From: an uncultured Clostridium sp. | GTDB taxonomy: Bacteria > Bacillota > Clostridia > TANB77 > CAG-508 | Reading direction: 5' to 3' | DNA: 20,405 bases | Assembly (NCBI GenBank): GCA_900554175.1 | Contig: USGK01000027.1 | Span: 1-20,405 of the forward strand | In this document: positions 1-6,776 of the stretch, one piece after another | Layout: each line of letters begins with the position of its first letter | How positions within the stretch are numbered: position 1 is the stretch's first letter | The notes under the pieces: model-generated | The model's input: only the letters and a program-made list of their open reading frames with translations | Databases searched by the model: none | Told to the model about the DNA's origin: nothing | Translations under genes and position numbers: made by a program

Positions 1-43
1 AATTAATAAGAGAGAATATTAAGAATAAACAAGGAGGGCACTA

Positions 44-464
44 ATGAATAAAGAATTTTTAGATAAAATAGAAAATACAAATAATGAGCTAGAAAGGTTA
101 AGACAAAGATTACAAAAAATAGAAAATAAAGAATGTACAGTAATAAAAGATAGTGTACAAGGAAGCGGTACAAGTTATCCATATATAAAACATAATTGTG
201 TAATAGAACGGTGTTGAAATACCAAAAAATGCAGGACTAAAAAGAAAATACAAAAAAATGATTAAAGACAAAACGTATAAGCTAGATAAAATGAGATTAC
301 AATTAGAGTATGAGTTAAATTATGTAGAAAATGCAGAGTTAAGAGATATAATAAGATACAGATATAATGACAACAAAACATGGTTACAGATAATGTTTTT
401 AATGAAATACAATTCAGAAGAAAAAGCAAGAATAAAATTAAAAAGATATTTAGAAAAAAATTAA
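44..464 (+). CDS. ArpU/RinA-like late transcription regulator, split by a +1 frame change at CGG (209-211)
   Basis: The first reading frame starts at ATG 44 behind a strong AAGGAGGG site (31-38) and ends at TGA 215-217 after 57 codons. The second frame is open from 207 to the stop at 464. Skipping one base (C209) joins codon 55 (Glu) to GGT (Gly) and gives one 139-residue protein. Its parts match what I know of the ArpU/RinA sigma-like phage regulators: an N-terminal coiled coil, a central DSV-G-S---PY-KH motif (about residues 36-50), and a C-terminal helix-turn-helix-like part with RDIIRYRYNDNKTW and a final KRYLEKN. Such proteins switch on late phage genes, and this one lies just before the packaging genes and a likely late promoter. 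It could be a recoded gene, a decayed gene or a sequencing error. The other two CGG shifts in the window favour recoding. Confidence 0.75.
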
Positions 465-467
465 ATA

Positions 468-500
468 TGTACGTTTTGTACGGTTAAAACGTGCTAAAAT
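468..500 (+). promoter_or_regulatory. Probable late promoter with an inverted repeat at the -35 region
   Basis: An extended -10 (TG at 492-493, C, TAAAAT at 495-500) follows a perfect inverted repeat, ACGTTTT (471-477) and AAAACGT (486-492). A direct repeat of TGTACG (468-473 and 477-482) overlaps the left arm. There is no good -35 box, so an activator bound to the repeat would be expected. The ArpU/RinA-like gene ending four bases upstream is the obvious candidate. The pairing of regulator and site is inference. Confidence 0.55.
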
Positions 501-507
501 ATTATTA

Positions 508-580
508 ATGAAAAGTGTAATCGTTCAGAAATGGACAAGCCCAAGGTTACACAAATATTATAATATATAAAAGGTCCCGA
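508..580 (+). promoter_or_regulatory. Leader of the late transcript with hairpin and possible 20-codon leader peptide
   Basis: Transcription from the -10 at 495-500 should start near 506-508. An ATG lies at 508-510 and opens a 20-codon frame ending with TAA at 568-570. Inside it, GTGTAATC (515-522) can pair with GGTTACAC (545-552), an 8-bp stem with one G-T pair. A terminator hairpin follows at once. The layout resembles a leaderless leader peptide plus attenuator, or a short RNA gene. Nothing proves translation. Confidence 0.3.
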
Positions 581-610
581 GAATAGATGTTTTAAATGTC
601 TATTCTTTTT
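581..610 (+). terminator. Intrinsic terminator
   Basis: GAATAGAT (581-588) pairs with GTCTATTC (598-605), with one G-T pair and a 9-base loop, and is followed by TTTTT (606-610). It sits about 100 bases after the presumed late start site and before the tRNAs. Confidence 0.75.
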
Positions 611-619
611 ATTATGTTA

Positions 620-638
620 TTACCAGCATGCTAGGTAA
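620..638. repeat. Inverted repeat around a GCATGC core
   Basis: TTACC (620-624) and GGTAA (634-638) flank AGCATGCT (625-632), which is itself a palindrome. It may be a protein-binding site. No function can be assigned. Confidence 0.35.
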
Positions 639-648
639 CTGATAATAT

Positions 649-674
649 AAAAAAGGTGTCACGCAATAACACCT
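649..674 (-). terminator. Possible terminator on the minus strand
   Basis: AGGTGT (654-659) pairs with ACACCT (669-674), loop of 9. Read on the minus strand, the stem is followed by a run of T (the A run at 649-654). No convincing minus-strand gene ends here, so its role is unclear. Confidence 0.35.
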
Positions 675-734
675 CCTTTCGTAAAAAGATGGAAGTAGAA
701 GAACAACAGAACTTTCCTAGCGAGTTCTAAATAT

Positions 735-807
735 TGCATCTTAGTTCAAATGGTAGAACACAACACTTTGACTGTTGAAGTTTCAAGTTCGAGTCTTGAA
801 GGTGCAT
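735..807 (+). tRNA. tRNA-Gln (anticodon TTG)
   Basis: The acceptor stem TGCATCT (735-741) pairs with AGGTGCA (800-806). The D arm is GTTC/GAAC. The anticodon arm is CAACA, loop CTTTGAC, TGTTG, giving anticodon TTG, which reads CAA. The T arm has the TTCGAGT loop closed by TCAAG/CTTGA. The discriminator is T807 and CCA is not encoded. The D loop is short. Confidence 0.85.
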
Positions 808-817
808 CCCAATATAT

Positions 818-905
818 GACACAGTGGCAGAGATGGTTTAATGCACTTGTCTACTAAACAAGAGTACTAAAAGTACCGTAGGTTCGAATCCTACCTGTGT
901 CGCCA
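818..905 (+). tRNA. tRNA-Ser with unusual ACT anticodon
   Basis: The acceptor stem GACACAG (818-824) pairs with CTGTGTC (895-901), followed by G902 and an encoded CCA (903-905). The anticodon stem CTTGT/ACAAG encloses the loop CTACTAA (851-857), so the anticodon is ACT, reading AGT (Ser). The variable arm is long (863-877, GTAC paired with GTAC), and the T arm is GTAGG/CCTAC with loop TTCGAAT. A long variable arm plus a G discriminator fits serine. Bacterial AGC/AGT codons are normally read by GCT, so A34 is odd. Confidence 0.75.
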
Positions 906-1098
906 GGACAGTTAGAGGTCTGTCAGAAATAAAATACTTGGAGTGGCTTTGCGGGTGGACTATAAAGTATCCGCACATATTATTTTTTATAAATAGTACG
1001 AAGTATGTAAACATATATAGCAAAACAGCGAAAGTAATCTATTATAGATGAAGTATAAGCCGTTTTCGTAGTGTTTATGAAAGAAAAGAGGAAAAGAT
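906..1098. other. Non-coding stretch between the tRNAs and the next gene
   Basis: No convincing gene was seen. It holds a short hairpin (GACAG/CTGTC, about 907-924), a weak terminator-like hairpin (951-988), and an ATCTA/TAGAT repeat near 1037-1049. A gene beginning at 1099 has a GAGGAAAAG-type ribosome site just upstream. Confidence 0.4.
951..988 (+). terminator. Weak terminator-like hairpin after the tRNA genes
   Basis: GCGGGTG (951-957) pairs with TATCCGC (968-974), including two G-T pairs. A run of T (983-988) follows only after a gap of about 8 bases. It would end the tRNA transcript if it works. Confidence 0.3.
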
Positions 1099-1428
1099 AT
1101 GAAAATAAGAGATATTGAAATTAAAGTGCAAACAAATGCAGATGAGGAAATAGAAAAGGTAAAAGAATTAGTAAGTTTACTAGAAAGAGCAAACGAACTA
1201 ATTCAGTCACTTAATAATATAAAAATAACAAATTTAGAAGAAGTAGAAAAGGAAAACACAATAACAGTAATAAGTGGAAATGAAAGAATGGGACAATGTG
1301 AAATACTTAATAAGTTAAAAGCAGAGCAAAGAATATTAGAATTATTTGAAACAGAAGAAATAGAAAAAATAGATATTACATATAAAACAAGAGAGTCAGC
1401 TTGTGAAAAGCCGACTCTAAATAATTAA
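1099..1428 (+). CDS. Hypothetical acidic phage protein, 109 aa
   Basis: ATG 1099 follows an AGAGGAAAAG ribosome site. The protein is highly charged and helical-looking. The first 45 residues (about 15-45, rich in E, K and L) look like a coiled coil, and there is no membrane segment and no motif that I recognise. It lies alone on the plus strand, after the tRNAs and convergent with the minus-strand gene ending at 1425. The two coding regions overlap by four bases at their stops, and the last ten codons contain a terminator hairpin. The function is unknown. Small proteins of this kind are common in front of terminase genes. Confidence 0.7.
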   Translation: MKIRDIEIKVQTNADEEIEKVKELVSLLERANELIQSLNNIKITNLEEVEKENTITVISGNERMGQCEILNKLKAEQRILELFETEEIEKIDITYKTRESACEKPTLNN

Positions 1429-1430
1429 AT
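1392..1430. terminator. Terminator hairpin between two convergent genes
   Basis: AGAGTC-A-GCTT (1392-1402) pairs with AAGC-C-GACTCT (1408-1418), a 10-bp stem with one mismatch and a 5-base loop, inside the last codons of the plus-strand gene. AT-rich tracts flank both sides, so it may stop transcription from either direction. Confidence 0.55.
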
Positions 1431-1691
1431 TTTCAACCAATTCCATACATCTTTTTGCAAAAAACCATAATAATTTGAATTAATTTCAGAAACAAACAAG
1501 AAATCATTAGTATCTATTTGAGGTTTTAATTTGTTATAAACTTCAAGTGATGTAAAGTTTGTTTTAATAAACCAAACAGAATCCATTACATGATAATAAT
1601 TAAAATTTTTAATAGCATCATATAAACCATCATAGTTTTTATCTTGCTTATTTAAATCATAAGAAATAGCATAATATTTCATAATATTCAC
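1425..1691 (-). CDS. Small Cas2/VapD-like ferredoxin-fold protein, 88 aa
   Basis: The protein starts MNIMKYYAISYDLNKQDKNY and has the pattern ISYDL ... DSVWFIKT ... LKPQID--DFLFVSEI. I recognise this from a widespread group of short bacterial and phage proteins that resemble Cas2 and VapD, often labelled SinR-family for historical reasons. The Asp in ISYDL sits where Cas2-like RNases have a metal ligand, but nuclease activity is not shown. It is the only minus-strand gene in the window. It has its own GTGAGGTG ribosome site and its own promoter with two Spo0A-box-like repeats, so it is probably an accessory gene expressed apart from the late operon. Assignment to the fold is from memory of the motif pattern. 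Confidence 0.7.
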   Translation of the reverse strand: MNIMKYYAISYDLNKQDKNYDGLYDAIKNFNYYHVMDSVWFIKTNFTSLEVYNKLKPQIDTNDFLFVSEINSNYYGFLQKDVWNWLKI

Positions 1692-1732
1692 CTCACTTTC
1701 ATAATTTGATTTTTTATCTTATGTATGAGGAG

Positions 1733-1776
1733 ATTATAGCAAAGTAAAAGTAAAAATAATGTCAAAACATGTCGAA
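1733..1776 (-). promoter_or_regulatory. Minus-strand promoter with tandem Spo0A-box-like sites
   Basis: Read on the minus strand: TTCGACA (1776-1770), 3 bp, TTTGACA (1766-1760), 21 bp, then TATAAT (1738-1733). The second box contains a perfect -35 TTGACA, but the 21-bp spacing is too long for a simple sigma-A promoter. The 0A-box consensus is TGTCGAA, reverse TTCGACA. Long-spaced, Spo0A-activated promoters such as spoIIG are known. It drives the gene at 1691-1425. Confidence 0.6.
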
Positions 1777-1801
1777 AAATAAAAGAAAAGGAGATGTACA
1801 T

Positions 1802-1948
1802 ATGACTAATCAAGAAAGAATAGAAAAGTATAAGAAAGAGCATTGCTCAAAATGTAAAAACAAAGACAAGTTTGATTGTGAAATAAGAATATTCAAAAAT
1901 AATGATATAGTGTGTACAAAGTGTGTGTATTATGAAAGAGAAGATTAA
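1802..1948 (+). CDS. Small four-cysteine protein, 48 aa
   Basis: ATG 1802 follows an AAAGGAGATG ribosome site. The product has two CxxC pairs, CSKC (about residues 16-19) and CTKC (about 38-41), plus one extra Cys between them, so a zinc-ribbon fold is likely. No DNA-binding or enzyme motif is recognised. Its 3' end overlaps the next small gene in another frame. Such mini zinc proteins are common upstream of small terminase genes in Clostridia phages, and their role is unknown. Confidence 0.65.
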   Translation: MTNQERIEKYKKEHCSKCKNKDKFDCEIRIFKNNDIVCTKCVYYERED

Positions 1949-2102
1949 TTATGTAAATTGTATGAAAAGAAGATGTGAACAGTGCAGATACTATGATTAT
2001 TGTTTCAGATATAGACCGAGAAAGGAGAATGAAAATGTATTTGAAAGTAAAAGCAAAGAAAATAAAAAATTTGAGTGTAAAAATAGCTCAAGCAAAAAAT
2101 AA
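1932..2102 (+). CDS. Small cysteine-rich protein, 56 aa
   Basis: This is an open frame from ATG 1932 to TAA 2100-2102. It overlaps the previous gene by 17 bases and the next by 68. Cysteines at residues 10, 15, 18 and 24 (including CEQC) could bind a metal, and the C-terminal half is lysine-rich and low in complexity. No clear ribosome site lies at the normal distance, so translation would be coupled to the upstream gene. The long overlap lowers confidence. An alternative is that only the flanking genes are real. Confidence 0.4.
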   Translation: MKEKINYVNCMKRRCEQCRYYDYCFRYRPRKENENVFESKSKENKKFECKNSSSKK

Positions 2103-2313
2103 TCTAGTTGTAAATATATTAAATAAAAAAGGATACGAATGTGATAATTCACAAATAAGTCAAATAAAAGCAAATAGAAAATTAAATTCAGAACAGAAAA
2201 AAGTAATATTAGAAAATCAAAACGAAAAAGTATCAAAAATTGGAAGTTACTATGTATGGGAAGCAGATGTTATAGTAAAGATAGTAGACAAGGTAACAGG
2301 AAAAGAGGCATAA
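2035..2313 (+). CDS. Hypothetical phage protein, 92 aa
   Basis: I chose ATG 2035 because AAAGGAG (2021-2027) lies seven bases upstream. The frame is open back to 1975, but without a ribosome site there. The protein begins MYLKVKAKKIKNLSVKIAQA, is lysine- and asparagine-rich, and has a central stretch (KKGYECDNSQISQIKANRK) that could form a helix-turn-helix. No firm family was recognised. It lies in the small-gene cluster before the terminase genes and is probably co-transcribed with them. Confidence 0.6.
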   Translation: MYLKVKAKKIKNLSVKIAQAKNNLVVNILNKKGYECDNSQISQIKANRKLNSEQKKVILENQNEKVSKIGSYYVWEADVIVKIVDKVTGKEA

Positions 2314-2317
2314 GACT

Positions 2318-2437
2318 ATGTGGAACATATTTTTAGGAATAATATTAAGTTGTATAGGAGTAATAGCAATAGCATTTACTCTTTTTATTTTTGTTACAAT
2401 AATAGATGTAATGATAAAACAATTTAAAAGAAAATAA
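2318..2437 (+). CDS. Single-span membrane peptide, 39 aa
   Basis: ATG 2318 lies five bases after the previous stop. Residues 3-31 are almost wholly hydrophobic (from IFLGIIL to FVTIIDV), followed by a basic tail KQFKRK. This is the look of one membrane helix with its C-terminus in the cytoplasm. No strong ribosome site is seen, so coupling to the upstream gene is likely. The function is unknown. It is shorter than typical holins and far from any lysin gene. Confidence 0.5.
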   Translation: MWNIFLGIILSCIGVIAIAFTLFIFVTIIDVMIKQFKRK

Positions 2438-2471
2438 TTTTAATAAATTTTAATTGGGAAGGGGTGAACCA

Positions 2472-2849
2472 ATGTTAAGCGAAAAACAAATGCAATGTAT
2501 AAACTTAATGGTTATAGAAAATAAAACACAAAAACAAATAGCAAAAGAATTAAAAATAACAGAACAGACAATATGCAACTGGAAAAAAGATAAAGAATTT
2601 AAAAATGAAATAGAGAACAATATAAAAGAAAATTTTGGTTCACTTGCATTAGATGCTCAAAAAGAATTAAAGAAATTGTTAAAATCAAATAATGAATACA
2701 TAAAAATGCAAGCAGTAAAAGATATTCTTGATAGAGCAGGATACAAACCTGTTGAAAGAAGAGAAATAAAAGATGATACAGAAAAAACAAAGAAAATAGA
2801 TGCTATATCTGACATATTAAATCAAATGCAAAGTGCAGATGATGTGTAA
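2472..2849 (+). CDS. terS: Terminase small subunit (DNA-binding), 125 aa
   Basis: Start ATG 2472 is preceded by GGAAGGGGTG. The frame extends upstream to a TTG at 2454, but that would lie over the ribosome site. The N-terminal third is a helix-turn-helix (residues about 4-36, with NKTQKQIAKELKITEQTICNW) of the phBC6A51/small terminase type. The rest is a helical oligomerisation region (NEYIKMQAVKDILDRAGYKP). In the packaging motor this subunit recognises the phage pac or cos DNA and hands it to the large subunit. Its stop overlaps the start of the large terminase (TAATG), which indicates translational coupling. Confidence 0.88.
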   Translation: MLSEKQMQCINLMVIENKTQKQIAKELKITEQTICNWKKDKEFKNEIENNIKENFGSLALDAQKELKKLLKSNNEYIKMQAVKDILDRAGYKPVERREIKDDTEKTKKIDAISDILNQMQSADDV

Positions 2850-4201
2850 TGTTAAAATTAAGTCAAAAATATAAAGAGTTCTTACAAACCAAATGCAAGC
2901 GAGAGTTTTTAGAAGGAACAACTGCAGCAGGAAAAACAACAGTAGGAATATTCAAGTTTATGTGTATGGTTGCTGATTCTGATAAAAAGTATCATATCAT
3001 TGCAGGGGACGATGTAGGAACAGTAGAAAAGAATGTAATAAACTCTGAAAATGGTTTATTAGAACAATTTGAAGATATAGCAGAGTATTGGCCAAAAGGA
3101 AAAGATAAAATAAGATTACCACATATAAGATATGACACCAATAAAGGTGAAAAGATAATATATGTATGTGGTTATGGTGATAAAAAAAGATGGAAAAAGG
3201 TCCTAGGTGGACAAGTTGGTTGTGTGTATCTTGATGAAGTAAATTTAGCAGATATGGAGTTTATGAGAGAGGTTACACACAGATGCAAATATATGATGAC
3301 CACATCAAATCCTGATGATCCATCACTAGACATTTACAAAGAATTTATAAATAAAAGTAGACCAATACCAAAGTATGAACAAGATTATCCAACAGAGTTA
3401 TTAAAAGAATTAAAAGAACCTCATGTACAAGGTTGGGTACATTGGTATTTTACTTTTTATGATAATGCAGCATTAACAAAAGAAGATATACAAGAAAAAA
3501 TAGATGCAACACCGATTGGAACCAAAATGTATAAAAATAAAATACAAGGATTAAGAGGAAAAGCAACAGGATTATGTTTTAATTTACAACCTAAAAACAT
3601 AATAACAGTAGAAGAAGCAAAGAAGATGAAATTTAAGCTATTTTCTATTGGTTGTGATACATCATACTCAAAAGAAAGTCATGACAAGGTAACATTAGAA
3701 GGAATAGGTATAACAACAGATAATAAATGTGTACTATTAAAAGAAAGAACATTTAATAATAAGGATAGAACAATACCATTTGCACCAAGTGACGTAGTTC
3801 AATGGATAATACAATTTATGGAAGAGTTCAAAAATGAATGGGGATTTGCAAGAACATGTTTTATAGATAATGCGGATCAAGGAACAATAATGGAAGCAAA
3901 CAAAGCTAAAAGGCAGAATGCTTTAGTATATAACTTTGAAAATGCATGGAAAAAAACAAAGATAATCACTAGAGTTCAACTACAAAAAAGTTGGTTGAAT
4001 ACTGGTGATTTTTTAATTGTTGAAACTTGCAAAGATTACATAGATGAATGTAATAAATATTCATTTGATGAAGATAATCAGCCAGAAGATGGTAACGACC
4101 ACTCAATAAATGGTTGTCAATATGCTTGGTTACCACATAAAAAGAAAATTGGTAATTGGGAAGTAATAAAGAAATTGATTAAAGATGAAAGCGAGGAATA
4201 A
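2849..4201 (+). CDS. terL: Terminase large subunit (ATPase and nuclease), 450 aa
   Basis: This is the PBSX-type large terminase that drives DNA packaging. The ATPase domain has Walker A GTTAAGKTT (residues 23-31) and Walker B VYLDE (Asp129, Glu130), then a TTSNPDDP segment resembling motif III. The RNase H-like nuclease domain has acidic residues in GCDTSYS (Asp270), FIDNAD (Asp340) and DGNDHS (Asp417), the expected spacing for metal binding. The length is normal for the family. It is coupled to the small subunit by overlapping stop and start codons, and is followed by the DUF6275-like gene and the portal gene, the usual partner at the procapsid vertex. Confidence 0.95.
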   Translation: MLKLSQKYKEFLQTKCKREFLEGTTAAGKTTVGIFKFMCMVADSDKKYHIIAGDDVGTVEKNVINSENGLLEQFEDIAEYWPKGKDKIRLPHIRYDTNKGEKIIYVCGYGDKKRWKKVLGGQVGCVYLDEVNLADMEFMREVTHRCKYMMTTSNPDDPSLDIYKEFINKSRPIPKYEQDYPTELLKELKEPHVQGWVHWYFTFYDNAALTKEDIQEKIDATPIGTKMYKNKIQGLRGKATGLCFNLQPKNIITVEEAKKMKFKLFSIGCDTSYSKESHDKVTLEGIGITTDNKCVLLKERTFNNKDRTIPFAPSDVVQWIIQFMEEFKNEWGFARTCFIDNADQGTIMEANKAKRQNALVYNFENAWKKTKIITRVQLQKSWLNTGDFLIVETCKDYIDECNKYSFDEDNQPEDGNDHSINGCQYAWLPHKKKIGNWEVIKKLIKDESEE

Positions 4202-4205
4202 AAAT

Positions 4206-4469
4206 ATGGGAAGTAAAGAATTTATTGAAAAGTGTAAAGAAATAGTGAAACAATATGCAATAGAACATTTAGACAAAAGCGATAATGTTCCAGAATTTGA
4301 AGTATTTGATGTATGGTACTGTAAAACATTACAAAATCATAAAGCATTGTTAAGTACAACATTATTTGATGGCATGTATTATGAATGCACATACAACGGA
4401 GATAAAAAAGAATTATATTTTGATGCTTATAAGAAATTTGAAAATAAATGTATAAAGTTAGGAGAATAA
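4206..4469 (+). CDS. DUF6275-like phage protein, 87 aa
   Basis: I chose ATG 4206, with GCGAGGAA about eight bases upstream. The frame reaches back to 4185, inside the terminase gene. The protein has WYCKTLQNHKALLSTTLFDG and YYECTYNGDKKELYFDAYKK, which I recognise as the pattern of the DUF6275 family, found between terminase and portal genes in Firmicutes phages. It is soluble and has no known catalytic motif. Its role is unknown, but its fixed place suggests a link with packaging or head assembly. Confidence 0.75.
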   Translation: MGSKEFIEKCKEIVKQYAIEHLDKSDNVPEFEVFDVWYCKTLQNHKALLSTTLFDGMYYECTYNGDKKELYFDAYKKFENKCIKLGE

Positions 4470-4470
4470 A

Positions 4471-5943
4471 ATGGGAACAGTCAATGACAAAATAAAAAAT
4501 GTAATACGAAATTGGTTAGAAATACAACCAAGTGTAGGAGATACAATAACAATACAAGAAACAAATACATTTGAAGGTAACTGTTTTAGAAATCTATTGT
4601 GGTATAGAGGAGATGCATCAGAATTACATCAATATTATACACAGACAGATGACCTAATGGGAAATGCTAAGTTTTGGGCTGCCAAAAGTACAACTGGTAT
4701 AAATTTTAGAAAAATACATACAGGGTTACCTGCTATGATAGTTGATATGTTAGCCGATATAATTGTTGATAGTTTTAATAAAATAGAAGTTAAAGGAAAC
4801 AACGAAGCACAAACAAATTGGGAAGAAATAGCAAAAGAAAATGACTTCAAAGAAACATTAAAACAAGCAATAATTGATGTGTTTGTACAATGTGATGGTG
4901 CATTTAAAATAAGTTATGATACAGATATAAGTAAATATCCAATAATAGAGTTTTATTCAGGACAAGATGTTGATTTTGAGTATACAAGAGGAAGAATAAC
5001 AGGGATTAGTTTTAAAAACAAATATCCTAAAAAAGATGGTTGTTATACTTTATTTGAGAAGTATTCTAAAGACGGCATAAAATATGAATTATATAAAAAT
5101 GACCAGTTAATGAAAGATTACAATTCTATTACAGAAACAGCAGACTTGAAAGAACCAACAGATACTAAATTTATGATGGCTGTGCCTATGATGTTCAATA
5201 AATCAAAGAAATATAAAGGTAGAGGACAAAGTATATTAGAAAAGAAATTAGATGCTTTTGATAGTTTCGATGAAGTATGGAGTAAATGGATAGATGCATT
5301 AAGAGATAACAGAACAGTAACATATATTCCTGAAGATTTGATTCCAACAGATGAAAATGGCAATTTGTTAAAACCTAATACATTCGATAATAGATATACA
5401 AAGACAGGAAGTACATCATCAGAAACAGAAAGTAGTAAGATTACAAGAGAAAGTGGCGATTTTGATTATGAAGGAATGCTACAGTCATATATAACTGCAT
5501 TAGATTTGTGTTTACAAGGATTAATAAGCCCGAGTACTTTAGGAATAGATGTAAAAAAATTAGATAATGCAGATGCTCAAAGAGAAAAGGAAAAGGCAAC
5601 ACAATATACAAGAGGAAAAGTAATAGATGTATTAGAAAAAGTTATCCCTAAGTTAGTTGAAATATGTCTAAAAACATATGATAAAGCACAGAAAAAAACA
5701 GCAGGAGAATATGAAGCAATAGTAGACTTTAAAGAATATGCAAATCCAAGTTTTGAGGCAACGGTTGAAACAGTATCAAAGGCTAGACCAGGTCAAAATG
5801 TAATGAGCATTGAAAAAACCGTTGATACAATTTATGGTGATAGTCTAACAAAAGAAGAAAAAGAGGAAGAAGTCAAAAGGTTAAAAGAAGAAGCAGGGAT
5901 AATCGAAAAAGAAGAACCTAATATAATGAACCCATTAGAGTAG
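4471..5943 (+). CDS. Portal protein (SPP1 gp6-like), 490 aa
   Basis: ATG 4471 follows AGGAGAAT and starts one base after the previous stop. The length and the order terminase, portal, minor head protein fit the SPP1 gp6-type portal that forms the 12-subunit ring at the packaging vertex. Visible marks are the RNLLWYRGDASELHQYY region near the N-terminus (residues about 36-52), a central FNKSKKYKGRGQSILEK segment (about residues 242-258), and the SPSTLGID---LDNADAQREKEKAT segment (residues about 352-376) typical of the stem and tunnel part of this family. The acidic C-terminus (KEEKEEEVKRLKEEAG) is also usual. Late-operon expression is expected. Confidence 0.92.
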   Translation: MGTVNDKIKNVIRNWLEIQPSVGDTITIQETNTFEGNCFRNLLWYRGDASELHQYYTQTDDLMGNAKFWAAKSTTGINFRKIHTGLPAMIVDMLADIIVDSFNKIEVKGNNEAQTNWEEIAKENDFKETLKQAIIDVFVQCDGAFKISYDTDISKYPIIEFYSGQDVDFEYTRGRITGISFKNKYPKKDGCYTLFEKYSKDGIKYELYKNDQLMKDYNSITETADLKEPTDTKFMMAVPMMFNKSKKYKGRGQSILEKKLDAFDSFDEVWSKWIDALRDNRTVTYIPEDLIPTDENGNLLKPNTFDNRYTKTGSTSSETESSKITRESGDFDYEGMLQSYITALDLCLQGLISPSTLGIDVKKLDNADAQREKEKATQYTRGKVIDVLEKVIPKLVEICLKTYDKAQKKTAGEYEAIVDFKEYANPSFEATVETVSKARPGQNVMSIEKTVDTIYGDSLTKEEKEEEVKRLKEEAGIIEKEEPNIMNPLE

Positions 5944-5951
5944 GTGATTAA

Positions 5952-6776
5952 ATGCAAAATGAATATGATATAAAAAAAGTAATGGAAGAAATTGAATTAC
6001 AATTGATTGCTTCTATGAAAAGAACATTATGGAGCCATAAAGAAGATGAAAAGACAAAAGGATTTAACTGGCCACAATGGCAAGCATTAAAAATAAAACA
6101 ATTTGAAGATTATAAAAAGGTAAACAAAGAAATATTTAACAATAATACAAAAGGTTTAAATAAGTATTTATACAAGCACATAAAACAGCAATTTAAAGAA
6201 GGTGCTAGTAGGACCAATAAAGAAGCAATAAAATCAGGATTTATAAAGAAAGAGGATTCACAATTAGGTGGATCTTTTTTTGGATTAAATCATAGAAAAT
6301 TAGATGCACTAATAAAAAGTACAAAATCAGATATGTCAGATGTAAAATATGCAACTTTAAGAATGGCAAATGACCAATACAGACAAATTATATATAAAGC
6401 ACAGGTATTTGCTAATACAGGAGCTGGAACAGTAAAACAAGCTATAGATATGGCAAGTAAAGATTTCTTGGCAAGAGGTTTTAACTGTATTGAATATAAA
6501 AATGGAACAAGACATAATATAGCTGATTATTGTGATATGGCAATTAGAACAGCAAATAAAAGAGCAAATCTAATAGGCGAAGGAGAAATGCGCAAGAAAT
6601 TAGGTAATCCATTAGTATATATATCAAAATATGGTGGTGCTTGTGACAAGTGTACGCCGTGGGAAGGCAGAGTTTATATTGATGATGTGTGGTCAGGAGG
6701 AACAGAAGAACTGAATAAGGATAGTAGTAAAAATTACCCTCTACTATCCAAAGCAATCGAAGGTGGGTTGTTCCAT
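5952..6776 (+). CDS. Minor capsid protein with ADP-ribosyltransferase domain, exon 1 (residues 1-275)
   Basis: This is the first exon of a head protein of the Phage_min_cap2 type (SPP1 gp7-like position just after portal). Diagnostic parts are NWPQWQALKIKQFEDY near the N-terminus and YGGACDKCTPWEGRVYIDD with KAIEGGLFH at the end. The family normally continues FHP-C-HG--TY, and that continuation is found not here but at 7594, after a group I intron. The TGA at 6777-6779 is therefore intron sequence, not the natural end. The last coding codon is CAT 6774-6776. Spliced with 7594-8289, the protein has 506 residues. These proteins line the inside of the procapsid and may enter the cell with the DNA. 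Confidence 0.88.

Noticed and set aside
850..857. tRNA at 818-905 as an amber suppressor (anticodon CTA)
   Set aside because: CTA would require T850 in the loop, but T850 forms the last pair of a perfect five-base anticodon stem. The resulting anticodon is ACT.
838..1023. Minus-strand open frame of 61 codons
   Set aside because: It lies across the antisense strand of a well-folded tRNA gene. The peptide VGFEPT is the usual false product of reading the T arm backwards.
1997..2236. Minus-strand frames such as this one, and others at 2599-2790, 10396-10794, 11154-11738, 14690-15160
   Set aside because: They lie opposite well-supported plus-strand genes and have no ribosome sites or recognisable motifs. 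AT-rich coding DNA often leaves such frames open.
2454..2471. TTG start for the small terminase
   Set aside because: It would place the start over the GGAAGGGG ribosome site. ATG 2472 is correctly spaced.
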